DNA of 6,002 nt, taken from the NCBI GenBank assembly GCA_003565055.1, contig PXDM01000059.1, forward strand, positions 1 through 6,002, written 5' to 3'. Below the pieces are notes generated by a model. It ran no database searches. It saw nothing but the letters and a program-made list of their open reading frames with translations, and was not told the origin of the DNA. The number at the start of each line of letters is the position of its first letter. Position 1 is the first letter of the stretch. Source of the stretch: Paracoccaceae bacterium. GTDB taxonomy: Bacteria > Pseudomonadota > Alphaproteobacteria > Rhodobacterales > Rhodobacteraceae. The translations under genes were made by a program, and so were the position numbers. Below, in pieces: positions 1-5,520 of this stretch.

Positions 1-44
1 GCGCAGTGCTGTCTTGCGCGGCCTGCGAAGTCAAGGGGGGCGGG

Positions 45-73
45 TTGACAGAGTGCAGGGCAGGGCGCATATC
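45..73 (+). promoter_or_regulatory. Putative sigma-70 promoter of the nfu-tsaB-rimI operon
   Basis: A perfect -35 hexamer TTGACA (45-50) is followed after 17 bp by CATATC (68-73), which matches the TATAAT consensus at 3 of 6 positions. Transcription would start near position 80, leaving a leader of about 20 nt that contains the Shine-Dalgarno site of the first gene. A strong -35 with a weak -10 is common in GC-rich alphaproteobacteria. I see no obvious Irr- or IscR-type operator. The call rests on pattern only. The operon could also be read through from a gene upstream of the window. Confidence 0.45.
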
Positions 74-86
74 CCCAACAAGCGAC

Positions 87-93
87 AGGAGGT
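87..93 (+). promoter_or_regulatory. Shine-Dalgarno site that sets the nfu start
   Basis: AGGAGGT lies 7 nt upstream of the ATG at 101. This near-perfect site fixes the start there. The same frame stays open further upstream to an ATG at 14, but that start would add 29 residues unlike the Nfu N-terminus and would overlap the candidate promoter. Confidence 0.85.
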
Positions 94-100
94 GTTGGTC

Positions 101-658
101 ATGTTCATCCAGACGGAATCCACCCCCAACCCGGCCACATTCAAATTCCTGCCGGGGCAAGAGGTGCTCGGGCTCGGCACAGCGGATTTCCCGAATGCGG
201 ATGCGGCGCATGGCTCCCCGCTTGCGCGCAGGCTGTTCCAGATCAGCGGCGTGACAGGCGTGTTCCTGGGTAGCGACTTCATCACCGTGACCAAGGCCGA
301 TGAGGTGGAATGGCAGCATATGAAGCCTGAAATCCTCGGCGGCATCATGGAGCATTTTCAATCCGGTGCCCCGGTGATCGAGGGCGAAGCTGATGCAGGC
401 CACGCCGCCCATGACGGACCGGACGCAGAAATCGTAAGCCAGATCAAGCAGTTGCTCGACAGCCGTGTGCGCCCTGCAGTGGCGCAGGACGGCGGCGATA
501 TCACCTTTCACGGGTTTGAGCGCGGCGTCGTTTATCTGACGATGAAAGGGGCTTGCGCGGGCTGTCCGTCCTCGACCATGACGTTGAAAATGGGGATCGA
601 GAACCTGCTGCGCCATTATATCCCCGAGGTGACCGAGGTGCGGCCCGTTGCGGTCTGA
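101..658 (+). CDS. nfuA: Nfu-type Fe-S cluster carrier (NifU family, Nfu_N + NifU domains)
   Basis: This is a 185-residue cytosolic scaffold/carrier that holds a [4Fe-4S] cluster, probably at a dimer interface, and passes it to apo-proteins. Residues 1 to about 88 form an Nfu N-terminal domain, opening with MFIQTESTPNPATFKF, a hallmark of the alphaproteobacterial/mitochondrial Nfu1 type. After an acidic, His/Ala-containing linker (about 93-108), residues 109-180 form the NifU C-terminal domain. It contains RPAVAQDGGDI (124-134) and the cluster-binding CxxC, Cys152 and Cys155, within GACAGCPSS. Length and both domains are complete. The ATG at 101 is chosen for its strong Shine-Dalgarno site and family N-terminus. 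It is the first gene of an apparent operon and overlaps tsaB by 11 nt. The symbol is loose: E. coli NfuA has a different N-terminal domain, so Nfu1-like is the more exact description. Confidence 0.93.
   Translation: MFIQTESTPNPATFKFLPGQEVLGLGTADFPNADAAHGSPLARRLFQISGVTGVFLGSDFITVTKADEVEWQHMKPEILGGIMEHFQSGAPVIEGEADAGHAAHDGPDAEIVSQIKQLLDSRVRPAVAQDGGDITFHGFERGVVYLTMKGACAGCPSSTMTLKMGIENLLRHYIPEVTEVRPVAV
635..640 (+). promoter_or_regulatory. Shine-Dalgarno site supporting the TTG start of tsaB
   Basis: GAGGTG, inside the last codons of nfu, ends 7 nt before the TTG at 648. No ATG or GTG lies in frame nearby that would keep the family N-terminus; the next in-frame ATG (735) would delete the DTS nucleotide-binding strand. 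The site therefore supports the TTG start. Confidence 0.6.
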
Positions 659-1286
659 CGCGCTCACGCTCGGCTTTGACACATCGGCCGCGCATTGCGC
701 GGCCGCTTTGCTTTGCGAAGGCAGGCTCTTGGCCCATGCGCATGAGGTGATGGCGCGCGGACAGGCGGAGCGCCTCATGCCGCTTCTGGACGACCTGCTC
801 GTCGAGGCCGGGGCAAGCTGGCGCGATCTCGCGGTGCTTGCTGTGGGCATCGGACCGGGCAATTTCACGGGCATCCGTATCGCAGTCTCGGCCGCGCGTG
901 GGCTGTCGCTGGGGCTTGGCATCCCGGCGCGGGGCGTCTCGGTCTTCGAGGCGCGCGCGGAAGGGCTGGCGCGCCCGATGATCGTCGCGGAGGATGCGCG
1001 CCGCGATCAGGTCTATCTCCAGACCTTCGACCCCGCGCCCGGCCCGGCGCGGCTGGCCGCCTTGTCGGAGGTGCAGGGATATGGCGCGCTACCCGTCACC
1101 GGGACCGCGGCAGAGGCTGTCGCTGCGCTGACGGGCGCACAGATCATCGCCGCTCGCATGCCGCTCGCCGAAGCGATTGCCCGCATCGGCGCGCGGGTTG
1201 ACGGCGGGCCACGCCCGGCACCGCTCTATATCCGCGCTGCTGACGCAGCACCGCCCTCTGACCCGGCGCCGCAGCTTTTGCCATGA
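648..1286 (+). CDS. tsaB: TsaB, tRNA threonylcarbamoyladenosine (t6A37) biosynthesis protein
   Basis: TsaB is the non-catalytic ASKHA-fold partner of TsaD. With TsaE it enables transfer of threonylcarbamoyl from the TsaC product to A37 of ANN-decoding tRNAs in the cytosol. The 212-residue product shows the N-terminal ASKHA strand LGFDTSAAHCAAAL (8-21), the family signature GPGNFTGIRI (69-78) followed by the SAARGLSLGLGIP helix (81-93), and EDARRDQVYLQTF (115-127), equivalent to the usual DARxxEVY element. It ends with a Pro-rich tail, PLYIRAADAAPP, and is close to the usual family length. The start is TTG, inside nfu, with an 11-nt overlap and a Shine-Dalgarno site at 635-640. Its stop overlaps the rimI start as ATGA. 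TsaB and RimI pairing is widespread in bacteria, which supports both calls. A strong hairpin lies over codons 13-20. Confidence 0.95.
   Translation: MRSDALTLGFDTSAAHCAAALLCEGRLLAHAHEVMARGQAERLMPLLDDLLVEAGASWRDLAVLAVGIGPGNFTGIRIAVSAARGLSLGLGIPARGVSVFEARAEGLARPMIVAEDARRDQVYLQTFDPAPGPARLAALSEVQGYGALPVTGTAAEAVAALTGAQIIAARMPLAEAIARIGARVDGGPRPAPLYIRAADAAPPSDPAPQLLP
685..705 (+). other. Perfect 9-bp all-G/C inverted repeat early in tsaB
   Basis: Arms CGGCCGCGC (685-693) and GCGCGGCCG (697-705) are exact reverse complements around an ATT triloop, followed by the mildly T-rich CTTTGCTTTG (706-715). It lies 27 nt past the nfu stop and inside the tsaB coding region. A transcript hairpin here could define the 3' end of a short nfu message or attenuate downstream expression. 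It could also be a by-product of Ala-rich coding in GC-rich DNA, since an 8-bp stem occurs inside the ATPase gene too (3837-3856). The structure is seen; any function is inferred. Confidence 0.4.
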
Positions 1287-1711
1287 CTGCCGAGGCCTTG
1301 GCGCAGCTTCATGCGGTCTGTTTCACCCGGCCACCACCCTGGAGCGCTGCGGATTTTGCGAGTTTTCTCAACGATCCGGCGCATCTTCTTTATCTGCGCT
1401 CTGAGCACGGCGCGCTGATGGGTTTTGCCCTGTTTCGGGTCGTGGTGGGTGAGGCTGAACTCCTGACGCTGGCCGTGCACCCTGAGGCCCGGCGCGCTGG
1501 TCTCGCGCGCGACCTGCTGCGCGACGGGCTCACAGCGGCCAAGACGCGCGGCGCAGAGATGTGTTTTCTCGAAGTGGCCGAGGATAACCACGCGGCGCTT
1601 GCGCTCTATGAGCGTGCCGGATTCACGCCGCAAGGCAGGCGAAAGGGCTATTACAGCGCACCGGGCGATGCTTCGGTTGATGCGCTGATTTTGCGCAAGT
1701 TACTCGCCTGA
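1283..1711 (+). CDS. rimI: RimI-like ribosomal protein S18 N-alanine acetyltransferase (GNAT)
   Basis: This 142-residue cytosolic GNAT enzyme transfers acetyl from acetyl-CoA to a protein N-terminus, by family the N-terminal alanine of ribosomal protein S18. GNAT motif A spans LTLAVHPEARRAGLARDLL (61-79), with the acetyl-CoA pyrophosphate loop RxxGxA at R70, G73 and A75. Motif B follows as LEVAEDNHAALALYERAGF (96-114). Glu97 and Tyr109 keep the 12-residue spacing of the catalytic Glu and Tyr in Salmonella RimI (E103/Y115 as I recall). The RRKGYY segment (119-124) matches the RimI family tail. The product is slightly short at the N-terminus, which is common in this group. The ATG overlaps the tsaB stop (ATGA) and has no good Shine-Dalgarno site, so translation is probably coupled. 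A relaxed-specificity GNAT is possible, but adjacency to tsaB favours RimI. Confidence 0.9.
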   Translation: MTAEALAQLHAVCFTRPPPWSAADFASFLNDPAHLLYLRSEHGALMGFALFRVVVGEAELLTLAVHPEARRAGLARDLLRDGLTAAKTRGAEMCFLEVAEDNHAALALYERAGFTPQGRRKGYYSAPGDASVDALILRKLLA

Positions 1712-1756
1712 GATCACGCGCTTGCGCGCTGCGCACGGCCACACGTTAATTTGCGG

Positions 1757-1785
1757 TTGACCGCTCTCACGAATGCGGGGTTAAT
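1757..1785 (+). promoter_or_regulatory. Candidate sigma-70 promoter of the ABC transporter operon
   Basis: TTGACC (1757-1762, 5 of 6 to the -35 consensus) is followed after 17 bp by GTTAAT (1780-1785, 4 of 6 to the -10 consensus). A start near 1792 would give a leader of about 70 nt. The -35 box overlaps an interrupted palindrome: arms GCGGT (1753-1757) and ACCGC (1760-1764) around TG, which could be an operator half-element pair. The intergenic stretch 1712-1861 is the only place in the window where a separate transporter promoter would be expected. No clear rho-independent terminator for rimI is visible. The GC stem around 1717-1728 has almost no loop and no T-run. Confidence 0.4.
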
Positions 1786-1824
1786 CGGGGCAATCGCGTG
1801 CATGGAGTAACGCCGCGAAATTCC

Positions 1825-1843
1825 CCTCTGTTTGTCTCAGAGG
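1825..1843 (+). other. Leader hairpin upstream of the binding-protein gene
   Basis: CCTCTG (1825-1830) and CAGAGG (1838-1843) are perfect reverse complements around a 7-nt loop, TTTGTCT. The stem ends 6 nt before the Shine-Dalgarno core, so in mRNA it would stand just 5' of the ribosome site without covering it. It might stabilise the message or insulate the ribosome site. No U-tract follows, so it is not a terminator. The leader is too short and lacks the conserved junction pattern for a purine riboswitch. Confidence 0.4.
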
Positions 1844-1849
1844 CCCAAC

Positions 1850-1855
1850 AGGAGA
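1850..1855 (+). promoter_or_regulatory. Shine-Dalgarno site that sets the binding-protein start at 1862
   Basis: AGGAGA ends 6 nt before the ATG at 1862. An in-frame TTG at 1832 would put this site inside the coding region and add ten polar residues in front of the signal peptide. Another ATG at 1858 is out of frame and reaches a stop after 24 codons. Confidence 0.8.
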
Positions 1856-1861
1856 ATATGC

Positions 1862-2851
1862 ATGACAGTCCTCAAACCTCTGGTCTGCGCGGCGTCCGGT
1901 CTGGCGCTGACGGCTTCACTGGCCCATGCTGATCCCGCGCTGATGTTCGATCTGGGCGGCAAATTTGACAAGTCCTTCAACGAAGCGGCCTATAATGGGG
2001 CAGAGCGCTGGCGTGAAGAAACGGGTGGAAGCTACCGTGATATCGAGATTTCTTCGGAAGCGCAGCGCGTGCAATTTGCCCGTCGACTGGCGGAAGCCGG
2101 GGCCAATCCTGTCGTGGTGATGGGCTTTGCGAATGCGCCGACGCTTGAAGAAGTCGCACCCGACTTCCCCGATACGGCCTTCGTGCTGATCGACGCTGTG
2201 GTGGATCTGCCGAATGTGCGCTCGGTGGTGTTTGCGGAAGAACAGGGCAGTTATCTGGTGGGCATGCTGGCCGCCATGGCGTCCGAGTCCGGGACTGTCA
2301 GTTTCGTGGGCGGCATGGAAATCCCGCTGATTACGGCCTTCGCCTGCGGTTTTGCTCAAGGGGCGAAAGCCGTTGATCCGGATATCAATGTGATCGTCAA
2401 TTACACGGGCAGCACCCCGACCGCATGGAATGACCCGGTGCGTGGCGGTGAAATCGCGCGTGCACAGTTCAGCCAAGGTTCGGATATTGTCTTTGCCGCC
2501 GCCGGTGGCACCGGCTTGGGCGTTTTGCAGGCCGCCGAAGATGCGGGGGTTCTGTCGATCGGGGTGGACAGCAACCAGAACCACCTGCATCCCGGCTCGG
2601 TGCTGACCTCGATGCTGAAACTCGTCGATCAGGCCGTGTTTGACGCGTTCAGCGACGGGCCGGACATGGAAACCGGCGTCGTCACGATGGATCTCGCGGC
2701 AGGCGGTGTCGGCTATGCGCTCGATGAGCACAATGCCGACCTGATCTCGGAGCAGATGCAGGAAGCGGTCGAGGCCGCCAAGGCGGCGATCATCGCGGGT
2801 GACATCACTGTGCATGATTACCGCAGCGACAGCACCTGCCCGGCCTTCTGA
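1862..2851 (+). CDS. BMP-family (PnrA-like) periplasmic ABC transporter substrate-binding protein
   Basis: This 329-residue type I periplasmic binding protein of the basic membrane protein family (PF02608 type) should capture purine nucleosides or related ligands and deliver them to the permeases. A Sec signal peptide (1 to about 23) has K5, a hydrophobic core and a likely cut after AHA, before DPALMFDLGGKF. No lipobox is present, so the protein is predicted to be soluble in the periplasm. Family landmarks are the first strand with DKSFNEAAYNG (36-46), VLIDA (108-112), GSYLVGMLAAM (129-139), SFVGGMEIPL (147-156), TPTAWNDPVRGGEIA (185-199), AAAGGTGLGVLQAA (212-225) and GVDSNQ (234-239). Asp236, Asp111, Phe39 and Trp189 are plausible ligand contacts by analogy with PnrA; this is inference. 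The mature chain has only two cysteines, 162 and 326. It is the first gene of the import operon, 6 nt before the ATPase. Ligand identity cannot be read from sequence alone. Confidence 0.93.
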   Translation: MTVLKPLVCAASGLALTASLAHADPALMFDLGGKFDKSFNEAAYNGAERWREETGGSYRDIEISSEAQRVQFARRLAEAGANPVVVMGFANAPTLEEVAPDFPDTAFVLIDAVVDLPNVRSVVFAEEQGSYLVGMLAAMASESGTVSFVGGMEIPLITAFACGFAQGAKAVDPDINVIVNYTGSTPTAWNDPVRGGEIARAQFSQGSDIVFAAAGGTGLGVLQAAEDAGVLSIGVDSNQNHLHPGSVLTSMLKLVDQAVFDAFSDGPDMETGVVTMDLAAGGVGYALDEHNADLISEQMQEAVEAAKAAIIAGDITVHDYRSDSTCPAF

Positions 2852-2857
2852 TCCGGT

Positions 2858-4423
2858 ATGGCGCAAACGCAGGACATCGGGATGCGGCAGGACACTGCCG
2901 CATCTGCGCCGCTCGCGATAGAATTGCGCGGAATATCAAAGGCTTTTGGGGCGGTTCAGGCCAATAAGAACATTTCGATCAAGGTCCGGCGCGGCACGAT
3001 CCACGGGATTGTGGGCGAGAATGGCGCGGGCAAATCGACGCTGATGTCGATCCTCTACGGCTTCTACCGCGCCGATGCGGGCGAGATTTTCATCAACGGC
3101 ACGCGCACGGAGATCACCAGCAGCCCGGTTGCCATCAAGGCAGGCATCGGCATGGTGTTCCAGCATTTCAAGCTGGTGGAGAATTTCACCGTGCTGGAGA
3201 ACGTCATTCTGGGGGCGGAGGGCGCGTCCTTGCTGCGCCCGGCGCGGGCGAAAGCGCGCGGGTTGCTCAAGGATCTGGCGCGTGAATTCGAGTTGAATGT
3301 CGATCCCGATGCCTTGATCGAGGATCTCTCGGTCGGTCATCAGCAGCGCGTGGAGATCCTCAAGGCGCTCTATCGCGAGGCCGATATCCTGATCCTCGAC
3401 GAGCCAACCGGCGTGTTGACCCCGTCCGAGGCCGATCACCTGTTCCGCATCCTGCGCGGGTTGAAGGAACAGGGCAAAACCATCATCCTGATCACGCATA
3501 AGTTGCGTGAAATCATGGATATAACGGACGAAGTTAGCGTGATGCGTCGCGGCGAGATGGTCGCGACGCGCACGACTTCCGAGACCAGCCCCACGGAGCT
3601 TGCCGAATTAATGGTGGGCCGCAAGGTGTTGTTGCGCGTCGAGAAAACGCCCGCCACGCCGGGCGAGGAAACGCTCCGCGTCGAAGGGTTGCGTTTGCGC
3701 GATGGGCAAGGAGTCGAGCGGCTGCGCGGGCTCGATTTTTCGATCCGTGCGGGCGAGATTGTGGGGATTGCCGGGGTTGCGGGGAACGGCCAGTCGGAGC
3801 TTCTCGAGGCTTTGGCAGGTCTGCGCGAGGCTCAGGGCCGCGCATGGCTGCGCGGCGCGCCGCTGCCGCTCTCGGGTCCGGGCTGTGACGCGCAGAGCCG
3901 CCGTGCTGCGCGCATCGCGCATGTGCCGGAGGATCGCCATCGGCGCGGCCTCGTTCTGAATTTCCACGCCTGGGAAAACACGGCGCTCGGCTATCACCAT
4001 GACCCGGCCTATAACCCGTCAGCTTGGCGGATGGATCAGGCGGCGATCATTCGCGATACCTCGGAGAAAATGGCCGCGTTTGATGTGCGCCCGCCCGATC
4101 CGCAACTCAAGGCGAGCGGGTTTTCCGGCGGCAATCAGCAAAAGATCGTGCTCGCGCGCGAGATTGAACATGCGCCGGATCTGCTGCTCGTGGGGCAGCC
4201 GACGCGCGGGGTGGATATCGGGGCGATCGAGTTCATTCACCAGCGGCTGATCCGCCTGCGCGATGCCGGGGCCGCGATCCTTCTGGTCTCGGTCGAGCTT
4301 GATGAGATCATGGCCCTGTCCGACCGCATTCTGGTCATGTTCGACGGGCGGCTGATGGGCGAGCGCTTGCCCGAGGCGACGAATGCGCAGGAATTGGGGC
4401 TGCTGATGGCGGGGATGACATGA
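2858..4423 (+). CDS. Double-NBD ABC transporter ATPase, nucleoside importer type
   Basis: This 521-residue cytoplasmic ATPase carries two nucleotide-binding domains in one chain, like RbsA/MglA and the NupO/YufO group that pairs with BMP proteins. NBD1 (about 20-255) is intact: Walker A GENGAGKST (53-61), Q-loop Gln102, signature LSVGHQQR (157-164), Walker B ILILDEP (177-183) and H-loop His214. NBD2 (about 272-520) is degenerate at the Walker motifs: GVAGNGQSE (306-314) lacks the Walker lysine, LLLVGQPTRGVD (442-453) has Gln for the catalytic Glu, and VSVELDE (477-483) has no H-loop His. Its signature FSGGNQQK (422-429) is intact. The degeneracy is typical of the family, so the gene is not broken. 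The start is uncertain: the ATG at 2858 has no Shine-Dalgarno site, while ATG 2882 (residue 9) has AGGA at a 7-nt spacing. The gene overlaps the next one as ATGA. Confidence 0.95.
   Translation: MAQTQDIGMRQDTAASAPLAIELRGISKAFGAVQANKNISIKVRRGTIHGIVGENGAGKSTLMSILYGFYRADAGEIFINGTRTEITSSPVAIKAGIGMVFQHFKLVENFTVLENVILGAEGASLLRPARAKARGLLKDLAREFELNVDPDALIEDLSVGHQQRVEILKALYREADILILDEPTGVLTPSEADHLFRILRGLKEQGKTIILITHKLREIMDITDEVSVMRRGEMVATRTTSETSPTELAELMVGRKVLLRVEKTPATPGEETLRVEGLRLRDGQGVERLRGLDFSIRAGEIVGIAGVAGNGQSELLEALAGLREAQGRAWLRGAPLPLSGPGCDAQSRRAARIAHVPEDRHRRGLVLNFHAWENTALGYHHDPAYNPSAWRMDQAAIIRDTSEKMAAFDVRPPDPQLKASGFSGGNQQKIVLAREIEHAPDLLLVGQPTRGVDIGAIEFIHQRLIRLRDAGAAILLVSVELDEIMALSDRILVMFDGRLMGERLPEATNAQELGLLMAGMT
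3837..3856 (+). repeat. Perfect 8-bp inverted repeat inside the ATPase gene
   Basis: GCCGCGCA (3837-3844) and TGCGCGGC (3849-3856) pair perfectly around TGGC. It codes for an Arg/Trp/Leu-containing stretch in NBD2 (around residues 328-333). I read it as a compositional by-product of GC-rich coding. It is listed mainly as a yardstick for the similar stem at 685-705. Confidence 0.3.
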
Positions 4424-5517
4424 GCGCGTCGCGTAAATTGCCGCATTGGGCCGATGTGCTGCTGGTGCCGCTGGCATCTGTGGCGCTGGCCTTCGTTCTG
4501 TCGGGCGTCTTGATCTGGGCGATTGGCGAGAGCCCCTGGGCGGCCGTGAAAGTGATGATCGAGGGTGCGTTTGGCTCCTCCTATGGCTGGGGCTACACGC
4601 TCTATTATGCCACGAATTTCATCTTCACCGGACTGGCCGTCGCGGTCGCGTTTCAGGCGCGGCTGTTCAATATCGGCGGCGAGGGTCAGGCGCTTGTCGC
4701 GGGTCTGGGCGTGGCGTTGGTCTGCCTCTACATCCCCTGGCCGCATTGGTCGCTTGCGCTGCTCGGCGCGTCATTGGGCGCGGCGACATTCGGGGCGCTC
4801 TGGGCGTTGATTCCGGGCTATCTGCAGGCCAAGCGCGGCAGCCATATCGTGATCACCACGATCATGTTCAACTTCATCGCGGCCTCCCTTCTGGGCTATG
4901 TGCTGGTCAATATCCTGCGGCCGACTGGCACGATGGATCCGGCCTCTCCGCGGTTCCCGGCGGAAACCTTCCTGCCCAAGATGCATGAGATCCTGCGGCC
5001 CCTGGGCATTTCCTTCTCGACCGTGCCGCCGCTGAACATCTCGCTGCTGATTGCGCTCGCGATGTGTGTGGGCGTCTGGTTTCTGCTGTGGCGCACGCGG
5101 CTGGGCTATCAGATCCGGGCGTTCGGGGAATCGGAGCCTGCGGCGCAATATGCGGGCATCAGTCCCGTGCGGATCACCGTGATCGTGATGCTGATTTCGG
5201 GCGGTCTGGCCGGGCTGATGGCAGTCAATTCCGTGATGGGCGAGCAGCAACGGCTGGTGCTGAATGCGGTCGAGGGCGCGGGCTTTATAGGCATCGCCGT
5301 CGCGCTGATGGGGCGCAATCATCCCTTTGGCGTGCTGCTGGCAGCGCTTCTCTTCGGGTTTCTCTATCAGGGCGGGGCGGAGCTTGCGCTCTGGACCTCG
5401 ATTCCGCGCGATCTGATCATCGTCATTCAGGCGCTGGTGATCCTGTTCGCGGGCGCGCTCGACAATATGGTGCGCATGCCGCTTGCGAAGCTCTTTGCAA
5501 CCGGGCGGAGGGCCTGA
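4420..5517 (+). CDS. ABC transporter permease 1 (BPD_transp_2 family, nucleoside importer type)
   Basis: This 365-residue inner-membrane protein should form one half of the translocation channel. It belongs to the branched-chain-amino-acid/ribose-type permease family (PF02653 type) and resembles NupP/YufP of BMP systems. Hydrophobic segments lie at about 12-34, 60-79, 88-105, 110-133, 144-165, 206-224, 250-272, 283-299, 302-318 and 329-347. The family signature FNIGGEGQ (83-90) follows the second segment. The cytoplasmic loop RAFGESEPAAQYAGIS (233-248) is the EAA-like coupling site for the ATPase. The long loop 167-203 is probably periplasmic. The length is usual and the reading frame is complete. 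The ATG overlaps the ATPase stop (ATGA), with a modest GGGGA at 4411-4415. The second permease begins 3 nt after the stop, so both channel halves are co-translated. Confidence 0.94.
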   Translation: MSASRKLPHWADVLLVPLASVALAFVLSGVLIWAIGESPWAAVKVMIEGAFGSSYGWGYTLYYATNFIFTGLAVAVAFQARLFNIGGEGQALVAGLGVALVCLYIPWPHWSLALLGASLGAATFGALWALIPGYLQAKRGSHIVITTIMFNFIAASLLGYVLVNILRPTGTMDPASPRFPAETFLPKMHEILRPLGISFSTVPPLNISLLIALAMCVGVWFLLWRTRLGYQIRAFGESEPAAQYAGISPVRITVIVMLISGGLAGLMAVNSVMGEQQRLVLNAVEGAGFIGIAVALMGRNHPFGVLLAALLFGFLYQGGAELALWTSIPRDLIIVIQALVILFAGALDNMVRMPLAKLFATGRRA

Positions 5518-5520
5518 GCG

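Noticed and set aside
14..100. N-terminal extension of the nfu frame to the ATG at 14, or a short gene upstream
   Set aside because: The extension does not resemble the Nfu N-terminus, would overlap the candidate promoter, and ignores the strong Shine-Dalgarno site before 101. Other frames here are too short to judge.
1717..1729. GC-rich stem after rimI as a rho-independent terminator
   Set aside because: CGCGC and GCGCG are separated by only two bases and no T-run follows, so it does not fit an intrinsic terminator.
1786..1861. Purine riboswitch in the transporter leader
   Set aside because: The likely leader is about 70 nt and contains only one simple hairpin. I cannot find the three-way junction or paired loop motifs of a purine aptamer.
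1858..1932. Small 24-codon open frame starting at ATG 1858, a possible leader peptide
   Set aside because: It sits on the same ribosome site as the real start at 1862, is out of frame, and its codons simply follow the signal-peptide sequence in another phase.
1916..2866. Long minus-strand open frame (316 codons) antisense to the binding-protein gene
   Set aside because: It mirrors a gene with clear BMP motifs and a signal peptide, shows low-complexity Arg/His-rich composition, and has no plausible ribosome site or family.
4441..4749. Repeated 9-mer CCGCATTGG at 4441 and 4741 in permease 1
   Set aside because: Both copies encode Pro-His-Trp at membrane-segment edges exactly 300 nt apart. No flanking similarity is visible, so it is coincidental.
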